This document shows positions 52,701-61,704 of a stretch of 64,000 nt of DNA, one piece after another. A program made the translations under genes and the position numbers. How positions within the stretch are numbered: the stretch's first letter is position 1; each line of letters starts with the position of its first letter. The notes beneath the pieces were generated by a model, which did not search any database, was not told the DNA's origin, and worked only from the letters and a program-made list of their open reading frames with translations. Origin of the DNA: Tetraselmis striata. Lineage: Eukaryota > Chlorophyta > Chlorodendrophyceae > Chlorodendrales > Chlorodendraceae. The DNA is taken from positions 21,329 through 85,328 of the forward strand of contig VCJN01001704.1 of assembly GCA_006384855.1 (NCBI GenBank). The letters run 5' to 3'.

Positions 52701-52944
52701 CGCAGAGCTCAGCGCGGTGCGCGTGCTCTTCAACGCGGAGCTGAGCTGCCGATACATCCGCTTGCGCGTGGACGTCGACAAGAACGTCGACGCACAGCAC
52801 GACTGCTTCGCCTACATCCCCGACCACGAGCCCTGCCTGGCTGTCCGCCGGGTCGGCACGCTCGAGGACTACCTCCGCGTGTTCCGCCCACCCCCTGGAG
52901 GCCGCCTGCTGGCCGCCCCCAAGTCTTCTCGCGTCGGGCCCCAG
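49721..52944 (+). pseudogene. Decayed tyrosine-recombinase gene, left part (interrupted by copia)
   Basis: A likely start is MATGSGGPATDERP at 49721. After an early frame switch the main frame runs to about 51790 with Cys-pair motifs (CFGCGQ, CDCCGS, then CLGDHKTSQHP and CPKCRQPH), broken only by TAA 50080, TAG 50428, TAG 50518, TAA 51217, TAG 51475 and TAA 51622. It continues in a second frame (DHAPFGIDHALH, KKRMLTQLTPGLG) with TAA 51971 and TAG 52244, then in a third frame from about 52417. That block has the first recombinase Arg region (LCITFLNLRRLRRKAP). It is cut at VGPQ by the copia LTR. Eight in-frame stops and about three frame switches argue for a pseudogene. No TGA stop was noticed in the tracked frames. 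Confidence 0.6.
52940..52944 (+). repeat. Copia target-site duplication, left
   Basis: CCCAG, repeated at 60338-60342. Confidence 0.95.
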
Positions 52945-53388
52945 TGTTAATACTAATATGCTGATGAGAGCGCTGAACTGCTGTGACTTGTAGCTGCTCT
53001 TGCTGCTCTAACAGGCTGCCACAGTGGTACTGCACCTGGGTACATTTAGGATTGCGCTCAGATGGGCAACATGCTCAAGTGACTGTTGACCATTCATGTC
53101 CACACCAACAAAGCATAAAGTACTAGAAAAGTTACATCAAACGTACCAGAACCAAGGTACAACGGTAACTACTAGAGGCCATCTCAGTGGCCAGGATGCC
53201 ACAGACCGGCTAGGCATGTTGCAAACATGCCCACCAGTCAAGTTGGAGAAACCTAGCCTTTGTAAAACACTTCGTTCTTCCCACCAGCTCCTCACTCGAC
53301 CTGCAAGGTCGTGTTGCCGTCCTGTACACTCACACTCACCTGCTGCTGCTTGCCTGTCAGCTGCAGCCGCCTTGTGTCAACATTAACA
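52945..53388 (+). repeat. Copia 5' LTR
   Basis: 444 bp bounded by TG and CA. A 96-codon frame inside occurs identically in the 3' LTR and is not called as a gene. Confidence 0.97.
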
Positions 53389-53404
53389 GGTTATGGGCCT
53401 GATC
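53389..53404 (+). promoter_or_regulatory. Copia primer-binding site, initiator-Met tRNA anticodon arm
   Basis: GGTTATGGGCCTGATC directly follows the LTR. Its complement would read GATCAGGCCCATAACC, with TCAGG able to start an anticodon stem and CCCATAA as the loop holding the CAT anticodon. Drosophila copia is primed by an internal initiator-Met tRNA fragment in the same way. Confidence 0.65.
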
Positions 53405-53542
53405 GCGCATGTCCCTGCGCCACTCATCGTTGTTTTCGTCTTCGCTTCCACCTAGGTTTCTTAACCTCTGGGTTTCTCCGCTCGAATCATCCTCGTCGTC
53501 CTCTGGCGTCCTCCGTCACCCCTCGTGGGAATCCTTGCTACC

Positions 53543-56500
53543 ATGTCCCATGCGCGCTTGAAGACCAAGGACTATGAGTCCTTTGCTCGTCCTGGTGATT
53601 TTGATGCTGCCTCATGGCTGCTGTGGCAGTTTCAGCTTGAGAGTCGTCTCACCAGCGAGGAGGGGTATTCTAATATCTTTGTCGCTGATGACACCACAAC
53701 CTCTGAGGACTGCCACGCCCAAGTCTTCCGCCTGCTGCTCAACCTGCTTCCTGGCAGGACCGCGGCGACTCACCTCCTGGACGTCAGCTACCGTTACAAC
53801 ACCCGTAAGGGCTACCACGCCCTGCAAGCCCTCAAGGCCGCTTTTGCTCCGCCACCTGAGACCTACATCTCCACCCTTGAGGGCTCCCTGTCTACCAAGC
53901 AATCTCCTCACGAGGACCTCGAATCGTTCATCGCCCGTCTGATGCTTGCCCGCCTGATGCTTGACAGAGCCGGCACGAATGTCCCTGACGCCAAGCTGAT
54001 CAACCACTTCCGTGATGGTCTGCGTCAACCTGACTTCAAGTCTGAGTACGACCACCTTCTTCGCAGCAGGCCTGACACCTTCCTTGAGGCAGCGAAGGCT
54101 GTCCGTCTCACCTCCCGTGCGCCTGCCGCCGAGTCAACTGCTGCAGCATTCCTGGCCGCGCCGCCCCCGTCGCAGCCGAGCGCCGTGAAGGATGGCACAT
54201 TGAGTGAGGCTGATCTCACTGCCCTGGTCGCAAGACTCAAAGAGGAGCTCTCTCCTCCTCAGCCCGGCGCTGAAGATGCAACCATGTCCAAGCTCGCCGC
54301 CATGCTGTCTTCCTTGGCGTCCGGCGGCGCTGGCCACTCGTCTACGCAGCCGTCAGACCGCCCCGGCGTCAACAAGCGCCGCTGCTATTACTGTGGCATC
54401 CCTGGCCACCCGAAGCGTGACTGCCGAAGCTACGCCCGGGACAAGGCCGCGGGCCGTGTTCACCCTGATCGCAACCCACCTGCAGGAGACGGCCGCGGCC
54501 GCCCTGACGCCGCTGGCGACAAGGAGCATGCCCACGTGGCCAAGGAATTTGCTTTTGTGGCGACCTCTCACCTCAACCTGCCCAGCTGCCCCACATCAGC
54601 AGAACGTCTGGCGCCCGTCACCACCGACTTCAACGTGATCACCCATTGCACCTTCTGTTGGAGCCGCTCTCACCTGCGCGAGGAGTGCTACAAGCTCCGG
54701 GCGGATATTGCGGATGGCAAGCGTCCCATGCTCCCCGAGGCTGATGTGGTGGTTACATCCATCATGCCACTTGCGGAGCCTGCCATGGGTGCTGAGCAGG
54801 AGACTGATGAGTCTAAGGCGCCCACGGAGCCAGTGGAGTCTGCTGCGGCGTGTCATGAGTCTAAGGAGCCCGAGGAGTCAGGCGAGCCTGCCGCGGAGCC
54901 TGACGCGCTGGAGGCGTCCGTTGAGGATCCTGACGCCGAGTCCAAGTCACCTCATCGCCGCAACCGCCATCTGCGCCGCCGCCGCAACCATGCTGTGCGC
55001 CGCCGCAACCATGCGGCGCGCCAGGCTGCATGCGCCTTCCTACGCATCAGCGAAGGGGATTACGATGCCTCGAGCGACAACAACATGCCGGGCGCGGTGA
55101 CTGACAGCTCGTCTGGCGGCAGCTGCACACCGTGTGACTGGAGCCCGCCACAGGAGCGACCTCCCACACATGATGCCGCTGACTACCCGGACGCCGTCCC
55201 TCCGTCTACACCGGATGCCATTGATCAACTGATCATGATGACTGCTGTCGACAACCTCTGCGATACCGCCAGCGATGTGGATGTCCATGGTGATGACGGC
55301 AATGGCGACAGTGACAGCGAGTGCGAGCATGACGCTCTGGAGCGCGCGTTCCACTGGCGCCACACTGCGTCTCATCGCCCGGGTGTGTGCTACCCGGCCT
55401 ACCTCACTCCTACCAAGACCGTTCCCTTCTTCCATCCATGTGGATATACTGCTGCGTTTGCCGCCCAGACGCTGCCGGACATCGCCTCCACACCGCCATT
55501 GCCTCACGCCGCCATTGCCCGCTCGCCGACGCCGTTCCAGCCTCTTCCGTCTGTTACTGATGTCAAGGCCGACCCTGCTGCTTTTACCAAGGGCAAGCCG
55601 ATTCGGATTTTGTCACTGTGTGCTGGCGCCCTTCACTCCATCGCGGAGGGCCTGGCCGAAGCTGGTGTCACCATTGGCGACATGATCTGCTGCGAGACCA
55701 ACAAGCACGTACGCAAGGCCGGCCGGGTGGAGCAGGAGCGCATGCAAGCCCGCCATCCTCATCAGATCCCTGCCAGCGCCATCCACGACTCCTACGGCCG
55801 CATCAACCCTGATGTCCAGTCCATCACTGACGACGAACTGGCGTCCCTTGGGCATGTCGACCTAGTGATTGCCTCACCGCCCTGCGCCCCGTTCTCAGCC
55901 GCCAACCCTCATCGCCTCATGCTCGCCGACCCGCGTGCTGGTGGGCTGTACGGTTCTATTGATGTCGTCAAGCGTCTGGCGTCGATGCAGTCTGGTGGCG
56001 TCAACTTCGTTCTCGAGAACGTCCCCGGTGCTGCGCGCTGCCATGAGATCGTTGAGGCTATGGGCACGCCAATTCTGGTCCGAGCGCACGAGCTTGGGTC
56101 AACAGCCAGACGCGATACAGTGGTATGGAGCAACATCCGTGACATCGATTTCTTTCGCGCTCACTATCACCAGGCCCAGCGGGCACCGCTGTCTGTTGGG
56201 GAACTCCTTACCACACATGGCTTCTCTGCACGGTGGACCGCTCCTTCTCATCTGCAGCATGGCCTCTTCTCGAAGTTCGTCTCCCGCCGGGGCAGTTACG
56301 CCTACCGCATGACCACCGCCACGACAGACGCACCTGCAGTGCCCGGCAAAAGCATGCTTCTACTCGACGGCGAGCCTGAAACCCCTTGTTTGGACATCGT
56401 GGCTGTGAGCATGGGCTTCCCGGCTGACACATTGGACATCCCTGGTCTCTCGCTTGATCAGCGCCGCATGATGCTGGGCGCCTGCATCGATGCCAACATC

Positions 56501-59500
56501 GGCAGGTGGCTGGCACTTGCCATCGTCAAGGCCAGTGCGTCAGAGGTTGCGCTACCCAGCATCAAGTCGTTCCCGCAGTCGTGGGTGCTTGACACCGGCG
56601 CAACCTCTCACATGGTGGCCAACATCTCTGACTTCGCGGATTACAAGCCCATTTCCCCGCGCTGGATTCACGGACTGTGTGCACGAGCCGTCGGCATCGG
56701 CACTGTGCGAACCACCATTCCCGACGACAACGGCACTGCTCAGACAGTCGTTCTTCGCAATGTGTTACACGTGCCAGATCTCGCGTTCCGCTCTGACAAC
56801 CAGATCTATCGTCTCTTCAGTAGCCGGCAAGCTGAGGAGCAGAATGCCCATCTCCAGATCATCATCAACTCCCGCGGCAGCCGCCTCGAAGTGGGCGATA
56901 CCGTCTTCCCGGTGGAGAGCGTCGACCGCCTGTACGTACTGCACAGCCGCATTGAGCGGTCTGGACCCCCAGCGGGCATCTCCCTCGTCTCTGCAGTGAA
57001 GCAAGACTCCAAGTATCTGTGGCATGCCAGGCTCGGTCACATCCATGAGCGCGCCATGGACGCTCTGCGCGGCACCGCAGGCACGCAGGTTGACTACTCC
57101 ACGCAGACGCGTCTACCGTTCTGCCACGCCTGCGCCATGATCAAGGCTACTGCAGCCCCGCGACCGCGCACCTGTCATCCTCGACCAGATGCACCATGTC
57201 ACATGCTGGGCTGCGACTTCTGGGAGAACCCCACCAGATCGCTGCAAGGCAACTCCTACGTGTTTGGAGCTGTTGATTACGCCAGCAGCTGGTGCTGCAT
57301 TCTATTTGTCCGCTCCCGCGCCGCCGCTGTCGACTGCCTGCGCCGCGTCCTGGCGATCGCCCGCAGCATGGGGCACACCGTCCGTGCCCTACGTCTCGAC
57401 AACGACAGCGTGTTCCACAGTCGCGCCTTCATCGCTGAGTGTGACGCTCATGCACTGCGACGTGAGTATTCTGCTCCCTACAGCCAGTTTCAGAATGGGC
57501 TGGTGGAGCGTACCTGGCGCACCTTGTGGACCTGGGGCCGCTGCATGCTGGCCTATGCTGGCCTTCCTACCCCGTACTGGCAGTTTGCCATGGCTACCGC
57601 TGCCTACCTGCACAACCGCACCCCCAGGAGCACCGGCGCTGCACCCATGTCCATCGTCGCCGCAGCCGCCCCTGATCTCTCCCATTTGCGCGTCTTCGGC
57701 TGTCCAGCGTACGTTCATCAACAGCGCGCTCAACGCATCAAGTCGGACCCCTCTGCTCGACTCGGCATCTTCGTGGGCTACGACGCTTTGCATGCGGACG
57801 ACTGCTACCTCGTCTATTTTCCTGATACCAACACCACCGTGGCAACGCGCAACGTCACGTTCAACGAGCATTGGGTCCTGCCGGCTACCCCTTCACCTGC
57901 CACTGATGTGTGGCGGCATGCCACACAGGAGGGGATGATGTGGCAGGAAGGGCATGCATCAACTTCAGGAGGGGCATCTACCTCCGGAGGGGCATCGACC
58001 TCAGGAGGGGCATCCCGCCCACTGCACCGTCCCGACAGTGACAGTGATGCCAGCGACAGCGACGAAGATTTCTTCCCAAACGCCCAGCCTGAGCGAGATG
58101 AGACGCCCGAACCAGCCGGAGCCGGTGCCCCGCAGCCACCAGCAGTGACTCCCCAGCCTCCTACTCCTGCCGTCCCTGGTCCAGCACGCCCTACAGTGCC
58201 AACCGCCCCGACGTCCAGCGGACCGCCACAGCCTGCCGGCTTGTCCCGATCAAGCCGCCCGCGCATCGACTACCGCAACCCCGTCAGCGCCCGCCACCAG
58301 GCATGGAGCAATCGAGATCATGCCCATCTGGCAGGCGAGGCACCCGGCGACCCGCAGACGCACACGGAAGCTCTGACCGGTCCAGATGCACCACACTGGC
58401 TGGAGGCGATGTGGGTAGAATACCGATCCCTCATAGCCAGGAAGACGTGGGTACTGGTGACCCTACCATCCGGCAGGAAGGCAGTCAGGTGCAAGTGGGT
58501 ATTCAAGACCAAGCGCAACGCCGACGGCAGCCTGGCACGCTACAAGGCGCGACTGGTGGCCAAGGGCTTTAGCCAAGTGCATGGCATCGACTACAACGAC
58601 ACCTTCGCACCTACCGTGAAGTTCACCACGCTACGCATCATATTTTCCCTGGCAGCCCATTACGGCATGGAGCTCGAGCAGACCGACATCGACTGTGCGT
58701 TCCTCTACGCAGACCTGGAGGAGGATATCTACATGACACAAGCCCCTGAGTTTGAACAGCAAGGCCCCAACGGAGAGGAGCTGGTCTACCACCTGAAGAA
58801 GAGCGTCTATGGCCTCAAGCAGGCGCCGCACGATTGGTACCTCAAGCTGCGCGAGCACATGCTGGGGCAGGGATTTGCTCAGCTCAAGACCGACCCCGGC
58901 GCCTACATCTACCGATCCGGCAACACCTTCAGCATTGTGGCGATCTACGTGGACGACATCCTGATCTGCAGCAACTGCACCACTTGGGTGGTTCAGTTCA
59001 AGCGCAACCTCGCTGACGAGTTCGACATCAAGGACCTGGGAGCCTGCACCTGGATTCTAGGCATGAAGGTGGAGCGCGACCGAGACGCGGGCACCATCAA
59101 GATACATCAAGGGAAGTACGTGACCGACCTGCTGGAGCGTTTCAACATGACAGACTGCAACCCTGCTGATATTCCCAGCGTCGGCAACGATGCTCGCGAC
59201 TCACCTGCGCTAGACGATCCAAGCATTTTCAGGAGCCTTATCGGCGGACTGCTGTACGCCTCCACTGCCACCAGGCCTGACATCACTGAGGCCGTCAACC
59301 GCCTGTGCAGAGCTATGTCAGCCCCAACTCGCGCACACATGGAAGATGCAAAACATGTTTTGCGCTACCTCAAGAAGTACCCTGATCGAGGCATCACCTT
59401 CGGCGGGAGCGACGTGCTGCAGCTAGCTGGATGGTCTGACTCAAACCACGCCACGATGACCAGCCAAGGCAAGGCCACCTGCGGATTCTACTTCACCATC

Positions 59501-59899
59501 TGCGGAGGAGCAGTGAGCTACAAGTCGCTGTTGCAGCCTATCGTCACCCTATCCACTGCGGAGGCGGAATACGTCGCCATGGCAATCGCCACTCAGGAGG
59601 TGATGTTCATCAGGCAGATGTTGCAGGAGCTGGGACTCGCACTTGACGGCCCTACCCCTATCGGAGAGAACAATCAAGCATGCATCGCTATCGCCACCAA
59701 TGACGTGACATCCAGTCGTACCAAGCACATGGACATCCGCTACCACTTCGTGCGCGAGGCCTGCAAGAATGGCGACATCAGTATCTACTACGTGGAAACC
59801 AGGGAGATGGCCGCCGACATGTTCACCAAGCCTCTACGCAACCCTCTCTTCGCCAAGTTTGCTGCAAAGGTCATGCAGTTCATCGAGGAGGGGTGTTAA
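53543..59899 (+). CDS. gag-pol: Copia Gag-methyltransferase-Pol polyprotein
   Basis: 2,118 codons from ATG 53543 (MSHARLKTKDYESF, context GCTACCATG). Order: UBN2-type Gag (residues ~1-220); zinc knuckles CYYCGIPGHPKRDC (~280) and CTFCWSRSHLREEC (~368); an acidic then Arg/His-rich linker; a C5 cytosine methyltransferase (~683-996); aspartic protease with LDTGATSHM (~1016); GAG-pre-integrase zinc domain (HARLGHIH..CHAC); integrase with Asp in GCDFWENP, Asp in LRLDND and Glu in NGLVERTW; a linker with an 18-bp STSGGA repeat; RT with YVDD (~1802); RNase H (GWSDSNHA, STAEAEYVA). There are no internal stops. The final Cys and the TAA stop are formed by the first six bases of the 3' LTR. Confidence 0.95.
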   Translation: MSHARLKTKDYESFARPGDFDAASWLLWQFQLESRLTSEEGYSNIFVADDTTTSEDCHAQVFRLLLNLLPGRTAATHLLDVSYRYNTRKGYHALQALKAAFAPPPETYISTLEGSLSTKQSPHEDLESFIARLMLARLMLDRAGTNVPDAKLINHFRDGLRQPDFKSEYDHLLRSRPDTFLEAAKAVRLTSRAPAAESTAAAFLAAPPPSQPSAVKDGTLSEADLTALVARLKEELSPPQPGAEDATMSKLAAMLSSLASGGAGHSSTQPSDRPGVNKRRCYYCGIPGHPKRDCRSYARDKAAGRVHPDRNPPAGDGRGRPDAAGDKEHAHVAKEFAFVATSHLNLPSCPTSAERLAPVTTDFNVITHCTFCWSRSHLREECYKLRADIADGKRPMLPEADVVVTSIMPLAEPAMGAEQETDESKAPTEPVESAAACHESKEPEESGEPAAEPDALEASVEDPDAESKSPHRRNRHLRRRRNHAVRRRNHAARQAACAFLRISEGDYDASSDNNMPGAVTDSSSGGSCTPCDWSPPQERPPTHDAADYPDAVPPSTPDAIDQLIMMTAVDNLCDTASDVDVHGDDGNGDSDSECEHDALERAFHWRHTASHRPGVCYPAYLTPTKTVPFFHPCGYTAAFAAQTLPDIASTPPLPHAAIARSPTPFQPLPSVTDVKADPAAFTKGKPIRILSLCAGALHSIAEGLAEAGVTIGDMICCETNKHVRKAGRVEQERMQARHPHQIPASAIHDSYGRINPDVQSITDDELASLGHVDLVIASPPCAPFSAANPHRLMLADPRAGGLYGSIDVVKRLASMQSGGVNFVLENVPGAARCHEIVEAMGTPILVRAHELGSTARRDTVVWSNIRDIDFFRAHYHQAQRAPLSVGELLTTHGFSARWTAPSHLQHGLFSKFVSRRGSYAYRMTTATTDAPAVPGKSMLLLDGEPETPCLDIVAVSMGFPADTLDIPGLSLDQRRMMLGACIDANIGRWLALAIVKASASEVALPSIKSFPQSWVLDTGATSHMVANISDFADYKPISPRWIHGLCARAVGIGTVRTTIPDDNGTAQTVVLRNVLHVPDLAFRSDNQIYRLFSSRQAEEQNAHLQIIINSRGSRLEVGDTVFPVESVDRLYVLHSRIERSGPPAGISLVSAVKQDSKYLWHARLGHIHERAMDALRGTAGTQVDYSTQTRLPFCHACAMIKATAAPRPRTCHPRPDAPCHMLGCDFWENPTRSLQGNSYVFGAVDYASSWCCILFVRSRAAAVDCLRRVLAIARSMGHTVRALRLDNDSVFHSRAFIAECDAHALRREYSAPYSQFQNGLVERTWRTLWTWGRCMLAYAGLPTPYWQFAMATAAYLHNRTPRSTGAAPMSIVAAAAPDLSHLRVFGCPAYVHQQRAQRIKSDPSARLGIFVGYDALHADDCYLVYFPDTNTTVATRNVTFNEHWVLPATPSPATDVWRHATQEGMMWQEGHASTSGGASTSGGASTSGGASRPLHRPDSDSDASDSDEDFFPNAQPERDETPEPAGAGAPQPPAVTPQPPTPAVPGPARPTVPTAPTSSGPPQPAGLSRSSRPRIDYRNPVSARHQAWSNRDHAHLAGEAPGDPQTHTEALTGPDAPHWLEAMWVEYRSLIARKTWVLVTLPSGRKAVRCKWVFKTKRNADGSLARYKARLVAKGFSQVHGIDYNDTFAPTVKFTTLRIIFSLAAHYGMELEQTDIDCAFLYADLEEDIYMTQAPEFEQQGPNGEELVYHLKKSVYGLKQAPHDWYLKLREHMLGQGFAQLKTDPGAYIYRSGNTFSIVAIYVDDILICSNCTTWVVQFKRNLADEFDIKDLGACTWILGMKVERDRDAGTIKIHQGKYVTDLLERFNMTDCNPADIPSVGNDARDSPALDDPSIFRSLIGGLLYASTATRPDITEAVNRLCRAMSAPTRAHMEDAKHVLRYLKKYPDRGITFGGSDVLQLAGWSDSNHATMTSQGKATCGFYFTICGGAVSYKSLLQPIVTLSTAEAEYVAMAIATQEVMFIRQMLQELGLALDGPTPIGENNQACIAIATNDVTSSRTKHMDIRYHFVREACKNGDISIYYVETREMAADMFTKPLRNPLFAKFAAKVMQFIEEGC
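55591..56540 (+). other. C5 cytosine-DNA methyltransferase domain inside the copia polyprotein
   Basis: Motif I is ILSLCAGALHSIAEG, motif IV is IASPPCAPFSAAN with the catalytic Cys after PP, motif VI is FVLENVPG, motif VIII-like is STARRDTVVWSNI, and motif X-like is MMLGACIDANIGRWLA. All key residues are present in a domain of about 315 residues, so activity is plausible. The SLCAG/SPPC/WSNI wording recalls DNMT3-like or Dcm-like enzymes, but which group needs a tree. It lies between the zinc knuckles and the protease, so the element's own protease could release it. Confidence 0.9.
59885..59893 (+). promoter_or_regulatory. Copia polypurine tract
   Basis: GAGGAGGGG directly precedes the 3' LTR and also encodes the Glu-Glu-Gly near the end of the polyprotein. 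Confidence 0.85.
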
Positions 59900-60337
59900 T
59901 ACTAATATGCTGATGAGAGCGCTGAACTGCTGTGACTTGTAGCTGCTCTTGCTGCTCTAACAGGCTGCCACAGTGGTACTGCACCTGGGTACATTTAGGA
60001 TTGCGCTCAGATGGGCAACATGCTCAAGTGACTGTTGACCATTCATGTCCACACCAACAAAGCATAAAGTACTAGAAAAGTTACATCAAACGTACCAGAA
60101 CCAAGGTACAACGGTAACTACTAGAGGCCATCTCAGTGGCCAGGATGCCACAGACCGGCTAGGCATGTTGCAAACATGCCCACCAGTCAAGTTGGAGAAA
60201 CCTAGCCTTTGTAAAACACTTCGTTCTTCCCACCAGCTCCTCACTCGACCTGCAAGGTCGTGTTGCCGTCCTGTACACTCACACTCACCTGCTGCTGCTT
60301 GTCTGTCAGCTGCAGCCGCCTTGTGTCAACATTAACA
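59894..60337 (+). repeat. Copia 3' LTR
   Basis: 444 bp, one difference noticed against the 5' LTR, followed by CCCAG. Confidence 0.97.
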
Positions 60338-60609
60338 CCCAGACCTTCCACACCATCCCCTACTCAGGCTTCAACTCGGCATTCAAGGCCACCTACGCGC
60401 GCGTCTTCCCCGACCCACACCCGGACGACTCCCTTGGACCGTGTTGGCAGCCACCCCGGACGCAAGTCTCTCGCGCAGTGGCTTTGGGATCGCTACATGC
60501 CCGCACGGTCATCGCCCACATCGGGCACTGGGCGTACCGCCAGGACGCACTGGACGCCTACTTCAAGACTTCTGCCACCGAGATTCTGCGGCTCATCGCC
60601 GCCCTCTAA
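60338..60609 (+). pseudogene. Tyrosine-recombinase gene, right part (after copia)
   Basis: It resumes in phase after the duplicated CAG codon (TFHTIPYSGFNSAF). A frame switch near 60,500 is needed to join HPGRKSLAQWLWDRYMP with ARTVIAHIGHWAYRQ. These segments supply the HxxR box, the GHW box and the likely nucleophile in DAYFKTSA, completing the catalytic set begun left of the copia element. It ends TAA at 60607, with in-frame TGA eight codons later. Confidence 0.65.
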
Positions 60610-61704
60610 ACTCCCTCTTCACGGGACCAATGAGAGTGCAGCGGCGTCTTCACAGACACCGATGTTCGTCAGTGGCAGGATTTCTCCTACATCCCCCGGT
60701 AAACGCCCCCCTGTGAGGCTACCAACACATTGCCTCATGATATCTTCAGAAGGCCCGCCGTCGGCGAGGGATCCCACGTCGTGGAGATGGCCAGGGTGCA
60801 CTAGAGAACAGCGGCGCCCTAAAGCCGTAAAAGCCTTCCGAAACCCGTGCAAAGAACGAAAGTCGCGGTGAGTGGTTGTTGCTCATCTGACTGAACGAAC
60901 AAATGATGGCGCGTGCCAGTGCGAGTCTCTTGCGGGCAGTTTGCCACAGGAGGCAGGCAACCATCTGTACGATCAGCTTTTCCACATGTTCCTATTCTGG
61001 CACATGCCCTCGGTATTGTACCACGAGGCGCAGAGATGTTATCCCATCCGGCAGCACCTTGGCGGCAACACGGATTCAAGAATAGCAGGGAAAATAAGCG
61101 GTTACCCAGTGACGCAGATACCGCCCCCCTCTCAGGCTGAGACAATGTTCTCTAGAGCCTCGGTAGGGAAATCTGGTCTCCCATGCGTAAGTACTGCCCA
61201 TTCGCCACCCCCGCCATATGCCGTCTGCCCTGGGGCCCTCTGTGACTGAACACCCCCCTCCTCCCCCCCTCCCCACACACCACCACTGGAGCAACTTTCA
61301 GGCCCACTATAATGAAGCTGTGCGCGCGTGAAGCAATGGTTAGCCCAAAATCACATTGTTAATAATGGCGATATTATTCTTATAAAAAACAGACAACTGG
61401 ATTCATGAAATGCGGGCGGGCTTTTTCATTTTTGTTTTCTTTCATGGAAAACCGTACATCATGTATGAAGAACTGATTCGAAACTTTCAATTTAAATGCA
61501 CATAAAAGGTGGGCGCGCACAAATACCACCCCCAAGGCCGTGATTACATTGCCGCCAACAGGCACGGTTCCGTGTCCCACAGCTAGAGATCGCAAATGTT
61601 GTGTATAGTACTATGTCTGAAAACTGAAGGACGCCTCATTGGCGTCATTAACAAGCGCATATATAAATATATGTCCACTCGCATCGCAACAAAGACAATT
61701 TCAA
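60610..61704. other. Spacer, no supported gene
   Basis: Mixed sequence with a C-rich segment near 61245-61275. Overlapping short frames on both strands have no domain. Confidence 0.5.

Larger units (their letters stand above)
52945..60337 (+). mobile_element. Ty1/copia LTR retrotransposon with DNA methyltransferase (7.4 kb)
   Basis: Two 444-bp LTRs (TGTTAATACTAA...CAACATTAACA) differ at one site noticed by eye, near the 3' end (GCCTGTC against GTCTGTC). A 5-bp duplication CCCAG flanks the element. The internal region has an initiator-tRNA-like primer site, one uninterrupted polyprotein ORF and a polypurine tract. The integrase-before-RT order defines Ty1/copia. The near-identical LTRs and intact ORF indicate very recent and perhaps ongoing activity. 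Confidence 0.97.

Noticed and set aside
53543..59899. Genome-wide TAA/TAG = Gln code
   Set aside because: The 2,118-codon copia ORF and the roughly 1,500 codons of chromovirus pol contain no in-frame TAA/TAG. Kept only as a question for the decayed genes.
52945..60337. 96-codon LTR ORFs as genes
   Set aside because: Identical in both LTRs and without domain. They fall in regulatory sequence.
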